The notes under the pieces were generated by a model. The model was not told the origin of the DNA and made no database searches. It saw only the letters and a program-made list of their open reading frames with translations. 64,000 nucleotides of DNA from Linum tenue (Eukaryota > Streptophyta > Magnoliopsida > Malpighiales > Linaceae), in assembly GCA_946122785.1 (NCBI GenBank), contig CAMGYJ010000011.1:20213007-20277006 (forward strand), in the 5' to 3' direction. The translations under genes and the position numbers were made by a program. The first letter of the stretch is position 1, and every line of letters begins with the position of its first letter. Of the stretch, positions 1 to 12,909 are shown piece after piece.

Positions 1-901
1 TAATGATTCAGCAAAGTATCGAGTGTATGGAAGGGTAGAGGATTTCGGCTTGAATTGCTGCCCTGTTTTCACCAAACTTCACCACTCCTGGAAAAGAAAA
101 AGACAGTTCAGAAGAGATATCCGGACGGTCTTGTGAATAAGGTCTTCCAAGCATCACAATCTGAAGATTACAATATGGATCAAAACAGATCCTGAAGGGC
201 TAGGTAGATAGCAGCTTCTACGAACAACCTCAACCTTGCACCAACGCCTTCCAGTCCACTTGCATCTTAAAAAATCACTTCAGCTCGCACCAAAGCAGAA
301 CTCCATAAGCCGAAGTAACAAATAATCTTTAAAAACCAATTCAACGACATTTTTAGAGCAGAACACTACCCTTCACCCCATATGATGACTGAGATATTGA
401 ACGGGAGCTCAAGGAGGGCTGTTGGGGACTCTTGGAATCGATGATTTCTTGCTGGTCTTCTTTGAAGGGCCAACTCCTCCATCGTCAACCAATGACTCCA
501 TGGAAGGCGGAGCAGTAATTCATAAACCAGAATTGGAACAAAAACACAAAAGGATTGATTGATTATCTGAGATGCCAGAGCTTACAGCCTTTGAACAAAA
601 TACATATCCTGAGAATTTTAAACTGGAACTGACTAATTGTCCTAATTCATTCACTCCCACTCCCAGAAAAAAGCAAATCAATGGAAAGTTACAAATTTTA
701 GGAATCTTGTACCAGACAAAGCCTTCCCTCCAAGATTCAATATAAGATTTTCTCATCAATCGTACAAAGTAAAACCATACGAATAACTCCAGGGCCATTG
801 CCGAGAGGTGAAAGTTCCAACAAAATCAGCCCAGAGTTCATTGAGCGTCTTCTTTTTCGGCTTTTCTAGCTGCGGTTCTTCTAGCAACAAAACAAAGAGA
901 G
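1..901. other. Gene-poor stretch, no recognised gene
   Basis: I find no recognisable domain on either strand. A minus-strand reading near 500-400 gives a short Ser/Pro/Lys-rich tail (VGPSKKTSKKSSIPRVPNS) that could be the end of a terminal exon, but nothing upstream supports it. Confidence 0.4.
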
Positions 902-1030
902 ATGGAAGTGAGGTGGGCAAACACTTACATGGCTCGAAAAGTACTTCGCGATGGCACCTTCCTTCTCGCCGCCTTTGTTCTCACTGTGGTCCTCCTGTTC
1001 CAAATCGATTATGTATTCCGCCGTGTTTGA
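902..1030 (+). CDS. Possible 42-residue single-pass membrane micropeptide
   Basis: A short ORF starts at ATG 902 and ends at TGA 1028-1030. The product begins MEVRWANTYMARKVLRDG, followed by one hydrophobic helix at about residues 19-35 (FLLAAFVLTVVLLFQI), and ends with a basic tail (FRRV). The positive residues before the helix would suit a signal anchor. I do not recognise a family. It could be a real small protein, the first exon of a type II membrane protein whose other exons I cannot find, or chance. There is no splice evidence, and the surrounding DNA is otherwise non-coding. Confidence 0.25.
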   Translation: MEVRWANTYMARKVLRDGTFLLAAFVLTVVLLFQIDYVFRRV

Positions 1031-1923
1031 GTTTCATGGCGGTCGGCAGCAAGAGAAAACTTTAGGGTCTTCATTGCAGAGAGAAGAAAGGGGTTATGAG
1101 AGGGGGAGAGGAAAGCAAAAGAGAGCTAGTGGAAGAACCTGGGGTGAATCTGGGAACAGAGAGAGAAAGAATCCCAATTCCAATTGGAGGCGTGAATGAG
1201 GCTGGCTTGTCCCAGTGCACAGTGGAGTTGTTGATTAGTCAGTACAATGTAAGGTTGGTGCCTTGTCCAAGCAGCTGTACAGAGGCAGCATGGGCTGTAG
1301 CCCGCGCGAGCGAAGAGGAGGTAAGGTGGAGAAGCACAGTAGAGTGGTCAGGGGAGAAGTCTCTCTCAATCCAGAGGAGTAAAGTGAGGACCGTACAAAT
1401 GCATGGGTGATGGCGTGTTTAACAGCTGTAGCTGTGAAGAGTTCGCCACTTAAAGAAGCAAACAGGAGTTGTCAGATACGTGATATGTTTGAATTGCAGA
1501 TTTTGGGGCTGAGGGTGAAGGGAAGGGGAAACAGAAGCATGGGCAGCTGTGAGCCTGTGAGGGTGGGTAAATTTTTTGGTGGAGCCGGCTGCGCGTAGAA
1601 GGTTTTTTAGAGCTGGTTGAAGAAGGTTTTTTCACAACACGACAAATAATGAAACAGTAGAGGAAATTTTGAGCCAATAAAGTGTAGTTGGCTATTATAT
1701 ATAAGATAATAATAATAATAATACCCGCCTATCTGTTAGCACGAGCGAGTAGCTTAACTCCTCAGGCATCATACATGGCAAATGAAGCAATCCTCGATGC
1801 GGAAGTTTAGGAGTCTTGACGCCCAGTTGCCGCATCAAAATGCGTAGGAAGGAGCAACTGCAGGGTAAGGTGATGGAAGGAGGATGGAAGGATGCCCGAA
1901 AGAAGAAACAAATGCAGGTCGCT
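1031..1923. other. Unassigned stretch
   Basis: Short overlapping ORFs occur in several frames without any recognisable domain. A small (TAA)n run lies near 1709-1722. Nothing here supports a gene. Confidence 0.4.
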
Positions 1924-2214
1924 GCTAGAGAAGAGTCGAATCAGCTTCCTTTCCTTGGTGACTCCATTGAGAAGCCAATATTTTGGGCTAAGATGCTTTC
2001 TACCAAAAACACCTCACAGCTGGAGAAGAGTCGAATCAGCTTCCTTTACTTGGTGACTCCATTGAGAAGCCAATATTTTGGGCATAAGATGCTTTCTACC
2101 AAAAACACCTCACAGCTGGAGAAGAGCCGAATCAGCTTCCTTTACTTGTTGACTCCATTGAGAAGCCAATATTTTTTTGGGCATAAGATGCTTTCTACCA
2201 AAAACACCTCACAC
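1924..2214. repeat. Three-copy tandem repeat, period 95-96 bp
   Basis: Units begin at about 1924, 2019 and 2115, each opening with GCTRGAGAAGAGYCGAATCA and closing with the same tail (ACCAAAAACACCTCACA). They differ by a few substitutions, a 2-nt and a small T-run length change. The units stay open in the plus frame that starts near 1816, giving a repeated peptide, but no protein family is recognised. Confidence 0.85.
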
Positions 2215-2224
2215 ATATTCAACC

Positions 2225-2620
2225 CGCTCCTTGCCGCCTTGCCATCGTTGAAATTGGAAAGCCAAAGTGATAAGCTGACTTGACGAAGAAGATGCTCGAG
2301 GCTTCGTAGTGCCAAATCCAACAATCCGTCAACGGTTGAAACAAAAAGGAAATACATTGAATAAACATCGTCGAAGCAGAAGTGAAAAAATGATTAACAG
2401 CAACCATGTTCCAAACTTCCAATGCCTCAGCCGTGGATCAATCAAAGCCGACACAAAAAAAGAAATCGACTGAACACTGGGATGTAAAGTCGGAGAAGAC
2501 GACGTATTGGAAGGAAGGCATCTGTCGGTAATAGTGTTAATGGATAGACCATCCTCGACCTGGTACAGCAAACCCTGTACCAACAATTCTCGCCAGAAGA
2601 AGGAATAAGAAGTTGAACAT
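2225..2620 (-). pseudogene. LINE (L1-type) fragment: zinc-binding tail of the reverse transcriptase ORF
   Basis: Read on the minus strand, 2586-2329 gives GLLYQVEDGLSIN, a LIDPRLRHWKFG stretch and a hydrophobic run. A second frame covering 2422-2219 continues with DCWIWHYEASSIFFVKSAY. This order matches the zf-RVT region after the reverse transcriptase in plant L1-type ORF2 proteins: W(R)VGDGxSI...DLIDP..W..., then DxWxWHxExxGxxSVKSxY. The fragment is frameshifted, lacks the catalytic RT core, and abuts the TIR of the element beginning at 2623. It is a dead remnant. The identification rests on motif recognition only. Confidence 0.6.
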
Positions 2621-2622
2621 CA

Positions 2623-2896
2623 GGGGAAATTGCAAGGTTGGTTATTGGGTGTACCAAAAATGTTCAAACGGCAATTAAAAATAGTTAATTCGGTCATTAA
2701 GATTAATTAAATATTCCAACTTTGGTCACTCTCCGTCCAACTCCATTAATTTTGTCTGATGTGGCGGTCAACTCTGAAAGTTGACCGTTAACTAAGTGAC
2801 GTGGCAATTAAAAAATAATAAATAAAATATTTTATAATTCCAGCTCATTTTCACAATAAAATAAATAAAGAAAATTATAATAATTGTAAATTTGAA
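2623..2896 (+). repeat. Left TIR of the Mutator-like element
   Basis: This arm is an inverted match to 24258-24553, with clear co-linearity over the whole arm and AT-rich inner ends. Confidence 0.7.
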
Positions 2897-3178
2897 ATCT
2901 AATTGTTCCCTTCCTCAAGAAATACTCCCCGATACCAAGATCTCCAGATTCGCACCATTGGAGAACTCGGAATCGGAATTTCTGTCCATTCGTTCTTCGA
3001 GTCTCTACTGCGCCTGATTGAACACTCACTCAAAAAGAATCCTCACAGGCTCAGCCGCGCTCCAGCCATTGACGCTCAGCTTCTTGCTTTCCAAGACCAC
3101 CTTCACAAAACAAGTCTTCGTCCTCACAACTGGAATAACTCGTGCTCTATTCTACTTCAAGCTTGATTGCCCGGAGTC

Positions 3179-3357
3179 TGTTGATCTTGGAAGAAAGAAA
3201 ATGTCTACTTGTGCATTAATGAACGGTAAATTTACACTATCACTTATTACATGTATATATACTGTATCTGTTCAAATAACCAATACAACATTATAGTAAA
3301 CAAATATTACAATACAAGACCTATACTACTAATTCTTTACAATCGAGTCCTCCAACA
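3179..3357 (-). repeat. 3' LTR of Copia 1
   Basis: Near-identical to 23781-23960. It is followed by a poly-C run at about 3360-3374, which on the minus strand is the polypurine tract next to the 3' LTR. Confidence 0.9.
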
Positions 3358-6300
3358 GCCCCCCCCCCCCCCCGCAAGCTGGAGCGTGAATATCTACACG
3401 ATTCAGCTTGGAGATTAGTCCTGCAAACACAACACTAGCTAAAGACTTCGTGAAAATATTAGCAAGCTGATTTTCACTATTGATAAACAAAACTTTAATC
3501 AAACCTGACAAGATTCGATCACGAATAATATGACAATCGATTTCAATGTGCTTGGTACGTTCATGAGCGACCGGGTTTTCAGCTAAACGAATAATGGATT
3601 GGTTATCACAGAATAAAACAGTAGGAGATGAAAATGAAACACCCAAGTCTTGAAAAATATAATGTAACCACTGTACCTCACATGTTAGATCCGCCATGGC
3701 TCTGTATTCGACTTCTGTGGAGGATCGAGAAACAGTTGCATGTTTCTTTGATCTCCAGCTGATAACCGAATCACCTAGAAACACACAATACCCAGTAACA
3801 GAGCGACGGGAATCCGGGCAACTAGCCCAATCACTATCTGAAAAATCAGTAAGTTTGTTAGAAGAATTGCTAGGAAAGAAAAGACCTTCACCCGGATTAT
3901 TCTTAAGATATCTTAGGACTCGATAGGCAGCATTAAGATGTACATTAGAAGGAGCACTCATGAATTGAGTGAGATGGTGCACAACATAGGCTATATTAAG
4001 TCGTGTATGACACAAGTATAAGAGACGACCTACAAGTCTACGATATAGTTCTGGGTCAGAAAGTGGATCACCATCATTTATCGATAGTTGGCCGCCAGCT
4101 ACAAGAGGTGTGGCAGCAGGCTTAGCTGCAAGTAAACCTGCATCTTTGAGTAAATCAAGTGCATACCTTCGTTGGCAGATAGAAAACCCAGCAGAAGTTC
4201 TAGCAATCTCTAGTCCTAGAAAATATTTAAGTGGAGCTAAGTCTTTGATTTTGAATGCATCATATCGCTGTGATTTAAGCAAGTTAATAGCATCTAAATC
4301 ATCACCAGCAAGAATTACATCATCCACATATACTAAGACAGCAAGAAATTTACCCATATTTGACTTAGTAAACAAAGAATAATCAGCCTTAAACTGTGTA
4401 TAACCAGCATGAACAAGGAATTGAGTAATTTTGTGATTCTACTGCCGACTGGCCTGTTTTAGACCATATAACGACTTATTAAGCTTGCATATTAGATTCT
4501 TAGAAGGTAAATGTAAGCCCGGAGGAGGCTTCATGTATACTTCTTCAACTAAATCACCGTGTAAAATTGCATTATTAACATCTAGTTGCTGCACATGCCA
4601 ATTCTTGATCGAAGCAAGAGCAAGCAAAGCACGTACAGTAGTAAGTTTTGCTACTGGAGAAAATGTTTCTAAATAATCTATGCATGGGGTTTGAGTATAC
4701 CCTTTGGAAACTAACCTAGCTTTATACCTTTATATACTACCATCAGGTTTGAACTTAATACGAAACACCCATTTATTGCCAATAGCATGCTTACCTGGAG
4801 GCAGTGGAGTTAGAGTCCAAGTATTGGTGTTTGCCAATGATAGGAGTTCTAAATCTATAGCCTCAAACCACCTTGGATCCTTAGCAGCCTCAGTGTAGGT
4901 GGCTGGTTCTGTTGCATTGGTGACAAACATAATAAAACGTTGATAAGTGGGAGATAACCTGTCATATGACAAAACTTGGGAGAGAGGGTATTTAGCATTA
5001 GTAGTAGGTCGAACATAATCACTGAGTTTCTTAGGGGGAACACGAATCTTATCAGAACGCCAAAGTGGGAAGTTGCTGCTAGGTTGTGATTCGGGTGGAG
5101 AAATAGAGTGGGAGGGAACATGAATGTCGACCAGAATGCAAGCAGGAGGATGAAAGAGAAGAAGGAATTGGGGGAGGGATAGAATTTGAAACAGAACATT
5201 CCATAGGTTGAATATCAATAAAGGGAAGGACCTGATCTAGAGAGGATAAAGACGGACCATTGTTTAAAAAAGGGAAGATGTTTTCGTGAAAAGAAACATC
5301 CCTAGACTCTAAGAACTTGTGAGATACTAAACTGTATAGCTTATACCCCTTGGTAGCAAAAGGACGATTGTGAGCCAATGTAGATTGCATAACATAAACT
5401 ACCAAAGACTCGTAACATATTATAGTAAGGTTGTTTCTGGAAAAGAATTTCAAATTGTGATTTATTGTTTAAGACTGGGGTTGGCAAGCGGTTAATGAGA
5501 TGGACATCATGCAAAACTGCATGTCCCCAAAACTTAACCGAAGAGAAGTTTGCATAAGAAGAGCTCTAGCTACAGCAATGATGTGTTGTTGCTTGCGCTT
5601 GACACAAACATTTTGCTGTGAAGTGGCATTACAGGTGGTTTGGTGAATGATCCCTAAAGAGTTGTAAGAGGATGGCATGGAAAAGTCAGACCCATTATCA
5701 GACCTTATGGCTTTAACATGTTGAGAAAACTGAGTTTGTACGTAAACACAGAAAGATTGCACAAGGGATCTAGCTTCTGACTTACAAACCATTAAGTAAT
5801 ACCAAGTATTTCTAGAATTATCATAAAGTATAGTAAGAAAATATCGATGTCCATCAATGGTAGGAACACCATATGGACCCCCATATGTCAACGTGAACCA
5901 AATCAAACATACCAGCAGCATAGGAAGAACTAGACTGGAAAGGTAAACGACGTTGCTTAGCTATGGGAAAAACAGAACAATGCAAATGTTGACACTTATT
6001 ATTATCACTAAGACCTGGAACTGAACTATGGCCAAGACGCTAATGCCATCGGTCAAAATTTCTAATAGTTGTGTCAAACACAGCAGATAAAGCGATAGGG
6101 AGGGGTAGAGAGGAGGATTCTCGTCCAGACTCGACTTGGAGGTAGTACAGCCCGACAATCTGCTTAGCTATACCAATCCTTTACCGGGACAGGGATATCC
6201 TGAATCAAGCAATGAGAATGGGAGAAGATCAATTCACACTCGTTCTGTTTAGCTAGCTGACTAGCAGACAGAAAGTTGAACGTGAATGAAGGAATCATTA

Positions 6301-6639
6301 ACACATCATGAACAAGTCATGTAACATCTATACGAGAGTCGTCAGGTAGAGTGACAAACATACCATTCATGAGCCTAAATTCAACTAATAAATCTAATGA
6401 ACATGCTACATGATCGGTTGCACCACTGTCTATCATCCATGTATTCCGAGATACACCTAATGACTTAGGAACAACAGAGGAAAGAACAGACTTACCTGCC
6501 GCAGCATGAGCTGCCAACTGACTAGGCTGAGTCCAGGCAGTCGAAGGAACTGGAACAGCAGAGTTGCTCGTGGAAGATCCAGGCTGAGCAGCCATGAGAC
6601 AAGAGACAGAGCTTGCTACCGGTGCAGAAGTGGACGCTT
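3358..6639 (-). pseudogene. Copia 1 protease-integrase-RT-RNase H region, broken
   Basis: Minus-strand segments, in order of translation, are as follows. 6639-6317 has the protease motif WMIDSGATDHV. 5921-5469 has the integrase core, with TIDGHRYFLTILYD and AIRSDNGSDF. 5453-4730 is the linker and RT start (NKWVFRIKFKPDGS). 4627-4439 is RT ([23 protein letters not shown]). 4375-3329 is a 348-residue open stretch with RT motif LVYVDDVILAG, then RNase H (DSDWASCPDSRRSVTGYC, EYRAMA, FTKSLA). Frameshifts and stops separate the segments, so no polyprotein can be made. The catalytic YVDD and the protease Asp are still present. Confidence 0.88.
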
Positions 6640-8708
6640 TGTCATGACCCGATCTTTTTAGAAAACCAAACCAGAACTCAAACCGAAAACCGGTAACTCC
6701 GGAGCAACCCAAACCACATTTTAAAATAAACAAACTGACATTATTTAAGTATTTTAATAGAAAGCCTCAACACTTGGGCAAAATCTCAATCTCAAACACT
6801 TAAAACAACTTAACACAGAATCTTGAACCTTGAATCTCCAGTACATAAACTCATAATCATTAACAAAATAATTAAACTAACTCTAGCTCTAACTCCTTGT
6901 TGATTTCCCTGAGGTCTCGTCCATGCTGGCGCGGCAGCTTGCCTCGCCCTGCCTCTTCTCGGGATCCGCCTTCGCTAACCCCTCCTTAACCTGGTGAGTG
7001 AGAAGGGGTCAGTCTCGTCGTTACTTCCTAAGGTCTTTGACTTAGGCAAACTCCTTACTAAACACATTATTAGGGGATTGCCTTCCTTAGACGAAATTCG
7101 TTCTCGCTTTCATCTTTTATACTTTAGTATCAAACAGTCTATAAGAGAGTAAGAGACCTCTACTCCTATCTTATCTTTAGAATTCCCTTACTTATATTCT
7201 TAATCCATAGACACCAACACTAGGGATCACCGCGTTACGTCTCGCCGTGCGGTGTCCCTACCCTAGTATGCCAACCGCGTTACGTCTCGCCGTCCGGTTG
7301 CATACCCAAACTCGGCAATGGCACTGCGTTACGTCTCGCCGTCCAGTCCATGTCGATCAACTACTTCGTTACGTCTCGCCGTCCAGTAGTGACCCGACCA
7401 TCTACCACGTCTAGTAGTGGCCTAACCGCCCAGGGGTTCCTCATACCATCAATATAAAATATCACATACATTCATACATAGCACAACGCACCTCCACCCT
7501 TACAGAGAGTGGGATGCCTCACACACATATCGCGGAAACTCATAAATTAACTAAATAATTACTTGAACGAAAAGCATAAACTAAAAGACCTACGACAGAG
7601 ATTTTACCCCCTTTACACTCACCTCGAAAAGATGACTCCTCGATTCCTTTCTCAAAGAAATCCCTCCTTAGCCGGATTTTCTTGGAAAACCTATTAATAA
7701 TAATCCATTCTCTTAGACGGCCTTTCTCGATTTAAATACCCCTTTTATTTACCAAAATACCTCTCCTCAAAGCTCCTCCCAAAGATCCCTTAATCTCCTT
7801 TAACAATTTTCTAGAAATAATCCCTTCAAAACCGACCATTTTTCCTAATTATTTTTGTCTTGGACGAATTTTTCACCTAACTTACACCTTCTTAACAATT
7901 CGGATAATAATTTTTCTATCTCAACACTGAGCACCTATACCATATAAAATTAACAAACACTTAAAAATACTTCGGCAAAATTTTTATTTAATTAATACAA
8001 ACATTAGAGTAATTTCTAAAATTAGTAATATGTATTCAAAAATCCCCAAATTAAATTACAACCATCTCCTAGGCGTCCCTCAATTTCTAAAATTGTTAAA
8101 TCCAGAAAAAACCTCTACAGTGGCTCGAAACAATTTAAAACTTCTAAAAATATGTTTTTGGAAATTCCCAGCAGTTTTAGTGATTAACCAAAATCTGTCA
8201 CTAAAAGCCTGTAAAGCCTGTTGCTAAAACCCCATAATTGCACCCTCGCGAAAATCACCAAATTAATCGATCTAACTCAAAGGCATCGAGTTCCCTTACC
8301 TCTAGAATGTGCCTATGACTCGATTGGATGACCCGAGACGTTGATCTCCTCGTTGATTGATGATCGAACCCTCAAACGTCATCGCTAATAAAATACGTGC
8401 TTCGGATTAGACTATCGATGAATCGAGTTTAAAAATCGCGAAAGGGTTCGTGATCCTTACCTAGAAATACGAAAGGGATGGGATCGGGGTCGGGTGGGGA
8501 GTCGGCGATCCCTTTCTTTTTCTTTTTTTTTTCCCTCTCCTTCCTTTCCGCTCGGCATTCGTACTGCTGCTGCTTGGCGGCGTGGGGAAGGGGTTTTTGA
8601 CGGCGGGATGTTTAATTACGGGGGGAGGGGTTTATATTGTGGGTGGGAGGGAGGGTTTTTTTTCCAGGGTTGGGCGGTCGGCCCGTACCAGGTTATATAT
8701 ATATATAT
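6640..8708 (-). repeat. 3' LTR of the Gypsy element, first part
   Basis: Co-linear with 20435-22440 of the 5' LTR. It contains a run of short repeats near 7220-7440 with the recurring motif GCGTTACGTCTCGCCGTC. It breaks off at a (TA)n run at 8694-8708, and the rest of the LTR resumes at 19320-19486. Confidence 0.85.
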
Positions 8709-9289
8709 GGCAAATGCTAGCATACACCTGACGTACGTTGTACGCCTGCGTTCACACTTATTAATTAATTATTAAATTTTTTATTAAATTATAATTAAGT
8801 TAATTAATAATAATAAATATGGTTACAATTATATACCTTCATTAATTGCTATGCACGTTTTACTCCCATATCAATTTTTATCCTACATTCTGCAAAATCA
8901 ATCCTTTAACTAATAATCGTATAAATTACAGTGCTTTTTCCCCAAATTATAAATTTATAACACCCATACTTATAACTAGTCAAGAACCCGGCCAGTTGGC
9001 CGAATTAAGTTGTGAATCACGCAAATAACGGCAGCAATTTGTATTCTAGTTACGCAATAGTATAAGAAAATCGAAGTTTCTCAAATACTTCAAACATTCA
9101 AAGTTGATTGGGAGAATAAGAGAATTGAAATTGTTAAATTAGTTCAATAGTTTAAAAGAATGAACATTATGTTGTTTTCTGACATATTAATGACTAATAG
9201 ACTAAATTTCTTTTACAACGATGAAAGAAAAGCAACATGCAAATGAGCCGACTCTTAAAGACCAATTAAAATGACCCTTCTAATTACTC

Positions 9290-11600
9290 CTCATCATCAG
9301 ATATTACTGCAAGTTTTCTTTTTGGCTTGTTTGCATTTTCTCCGGCATGAGCAACAACCCCATCATCACCATTAATAATGTCTTCATCTCCATTATAGCG
9401 ACACAATTATCTCCAATATCAATTGATTCTTTCTTCTTCTCTTAGATTTCAGTTATCTCTTTCTTGTTTTCCTGCATTTCATTGAGTATCAAAATTCGAT
9501 GTTAAAATAAATTTGTAAATACAAATCATCTTTTTCATTGGAGTAGAATTTACCTCGTTCAAATTATGAACATTATCCATGATTTGTTCTTTCTTCCCTT
9601 CACCAGTCTTTATACCTTCCTTATGAACAATGTTTTTCTTCTTCTAAACATAATCATCATCTCTAGCACCAGATCAATTACCTTCACCATTAGCAGTTTC
9701 ATTCTTGTTCTCCTACATCAGCATTTTGAATATATTTCATCTACGCCAATTTTTTTTTTTTTGTTATTTAAAACATCAGCTCCCTTCATCCTGCAGTTGC
9801 AAGTTATCAATTATATTAAATAATATAACTAAGTATGACATTTGTATGGTATAAAAATCCATATCCAATATAGAATAGCATAAATTTATAATTAATGTTG
9901 ATCATCATTTTGATTCAAATATAATTTACCTCGATCAAGTCAGGAATATTGCCAATGGTCTGCTCTTACTCATCCTTCCCTATCTTGATAATTGTCAGGA
10001 ATAGCCTTTCAACCAACATTCTGAAAAACCTAGCTTCCACTCTACCGATAACAACAAAGTCAGCCTCTACTGTATTGTCCGCAACTTGAAGGTTGATCTT
10101 GAATCTGTATAGTGATGGTAATAACATAAAATAAATTAAAATTGTTGAAGTACATGTTATTTTTTAGGTGTTAAATACAAAATCTCAAAATTATTCAATC
10201 AATAATGTGAAAATAGTCTCATTAGGTACTTTAGGTGGGCAGAAGAAAATGTAGCCTAATTCTTATATACATTTTTTAATCTTAAGAAAACAGTCTTTTG
10301 GAATCTCTTTTTGTTAACCATATTTAATTTAACATTTTAATATGTACGTAAGCTTTTCACTTGTATAAGTACCATATATAGCTAATTATTAAGGAAAATG
10401 TTCTTTTTTATGCATTAGTAATATAATCTTTGAATTGTACAAAAAATAATAAAATTATATATTGGAAAACTAAATATTCAATCAATTCGCATGTATATTC
10501 ATCAACGAACTATAGCAAATCAAATTTCATGTTAATAATTGTTGGATTACCTTGATGTTGTCATTTTTTATATCTTTGTATAATTCCCACAAAAGTACTG
10601 GTTGGAGTCTTCACCCGCATTTGCAAGGATGACATTTAATTGAGTAACTATCCTACCAAAGAGAGTTACCTTGACAACTAATCCCCTGCACCCAAATTGT
10701 ATATTAGATTTGCTCTTAGAGTTAAAGTAACATTGCTATTTTGAACAAAAGGCCAACAATTACATACTCGAGAAGTTTTAGTTTGAGCTCTTTGTGGGTA
10801 ACTTTTTCAGTGATTGCAGTAGTTGTCATTAAATCTGAATACTTAATAAACTGGCAGTGATCATGTTTCCAAAAATATAAAAATTCAACTCTATCTCATG
10901 AGCGGAATTGAATAGAAAGATTCTGCTAAATTATTGCATTCTATATATATGCTATTTACTTTGAAACAAAAATAATTAAGTAAAGTAATCTAAGTTTTAC
11001 TTTACAACAGCATATGTGGAATGAAAATTTTAAAAAGCTAATGTTTTTGGTAGTACATGCATAATATTGAAGTAAATTTGAAATTTGAATTGTAGTTTGA
11101 ACCTCAAAGGAATTTCTTTTGTTTGTAGTGCTTTTCAATCTCATCATGTTTGATGAAACAGAAGTTGTAAGCTGATATAGATGGAATATCGTCGCATGTT
11201 TCGACCTCGGAGTTTGACTGAAACTTGATGACCAATTTGTTTGTAATTGGCCGGTAATCTCCCATTGTCATATTGACCTTAAAGTTATTGATAGTGGTCA
11301 CGAAACAGAGGATGACAGTCCTTGATTTGGCCTTTGGAGATTCGCACCCAAATATCATTACCCTGCATAAGTAAAATAGGCATATTAATAAATTGTTGAA
11401 GCTTTAGTCATAGAATTTGAATATATGTGGGTTTAGTTAGTTTATCTTTGAGTCAATAACTATCATATTCAGACGCAGAATAGTATCTGTGTTGGGATTG
11501 ATTGCCAGCCACTTCCTTGAAACTCGACATTGAATAGTCTAGTTCCTCTTTTGAGTTATAAGATCGGAGATAAGTTGGGATTGCATATTTTCTAACCTTG
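9290..11600 (-). pseudogene. Replication protein A large-subunit-like (OB-fold) gene remnant
   Basis: Exon-like blocks on the minus strand resemble plant RPA1 and Helitron-associated RPA/DUF223 proteins. About 11590-11425 gives RVSRKWLAINPN and MIVIDSK, like the OB-fold strand pattern RxWxxxN...MxLIDEKG. 11362-11103 gives TTINNFKVNMTMGDYRPITN, like the conserved NFKVxxxxGxYRPxxN. About 10687-10545 gives VVKVTLFGRIVTQLN, like LKVTLWG in the next OB fold. About 10105-9945 gives YRFKINLQVADNTVEADFV, like the RPA C-terminal YRxxLxVxDxTGxxxFV. Putative donors (GAG/GTAAAT) lie near 9930 and 9555, and the last block is Lys/Glu-rich. Stops occur within blocks, so it is probably dead. Such proteins bind single-stranded DNA. 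Confidence 0.55.
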
Positions 11601-12545
11601 CATTAAAACATTAAACAATATTTTCAGTTTGACAATGTATATTAGTGTAACTCTCAAAATATATACTTAGCACAATGTTAATGTAGGAAGTGTGTAATTA
11701 AATTCATAGTTTAGGTCTTTCTAAAACAAAAATTTCAGCATATATAATCACAGCTTGACTGCATAGTAAATCTTGAAAAATAAGTTTAGAAGTAGGATGG
11801 AATAATTGCTTAAAAGAAACAAAATTTAGCAAATCATGAACAAAGTTAGGAAATACATCGTAACTTGTTATAGTAGGATTATAGTTTGAGTATATAAGAT
11901 AATAATGCAAGAGATGAATTTGGAGGGAAGTGGAGGACCAGATATTTTGTTGTGAAAGAAATGTGACATTATTAGTAGTGTCGCCATTATTTATTACTAT
12001 TAGTATATAACATAGTTGTCATGTCGGTAGCATTCGTATTTTATTTAATATGAATATAAATTGTAAGTAAATAATTTTGAAATATATTTTATATATTATT
12101 AAATTCATTTTTATGTTAATGGGTCTTGATATTACTATATAATTTGTTAAATCGACATGAACTGGCGCAAACCAGTTGTATCATTCCACTTGCTAAACCG
12201 GCGCAACGTTATAAACCGATTGACAACCTTGATATATGGGCATTATATTAGTATTATATGTTATTGTAGTATGTTTGGTTTGATAATCTTATAATACATG
12301 AATTTTTTATTTAAAATTGTAATGCATAATACTTAATTCTGACAGCAAATAATATTAGATAATTAACTCTGTAGTGAGAACACGGCAACAAAAAATTCCA
12401 TTGGGAATTTCATGAGAATTGCAATGCAGGTAAAATAAACTTCATGAGGAACCTCTTTCGAATTTGGCATTTTTAGGGGTTACGGATTCTATTTTGAACC
12501 CATACAAAAGCGGCCCATGTCAATTAAAATGGTGTTTTTACCTAA
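11601..12545. other. Unassigned AT-rich interior of module A
   Basis: No recognisable coding segment on either strand. Confidence 0.4.
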
Positions 12546-12909
12546 GAGCATCCACATTGGTATTGCATTCTCAATTGCAAAATGACATGGAATAGGTGTT
12601 TGCAATTGCAAAACCAATTGCATTGATATGGCTACCAATTGCATATTTGCAAGCTTGCAACAAATGCAATTCCATATGCAAGTCAAAAAAGCCTTAAAAA
12701 ATGGGGATTTTGTATTTTATATTATTTTCTTTTCTCTTTTACTTAATTTTCTGTAATTTAAACATAATATTTAATTATATATGCAATTGCAAGTTAATTG
12801 CATTGATGTAGGTGAATGAAATGAATGTGATGTGGATTGCAAGAAATTTGGGTTGACAATAAAAAACATAAATGCAATTTCTTTTACAATTGCATTGATG
12901 GAGATGCTC
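12546..12909. mobile_element. PIF/Harbinger-type MITE (Tourist-like), 364 bp
   Basis: TIRs are GAGCATCCACATTGGTATTGCA on the left and the inverted GAGCATCTCCATCAATGCAA on the right. A TAA trinucleotide flanks both ends (12543-12545 and 12910-12912), the usual Harbinger target duplication. The core is AT-rich with repeated AATTGCA motifs and no ORF. Confidence 0.75.
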
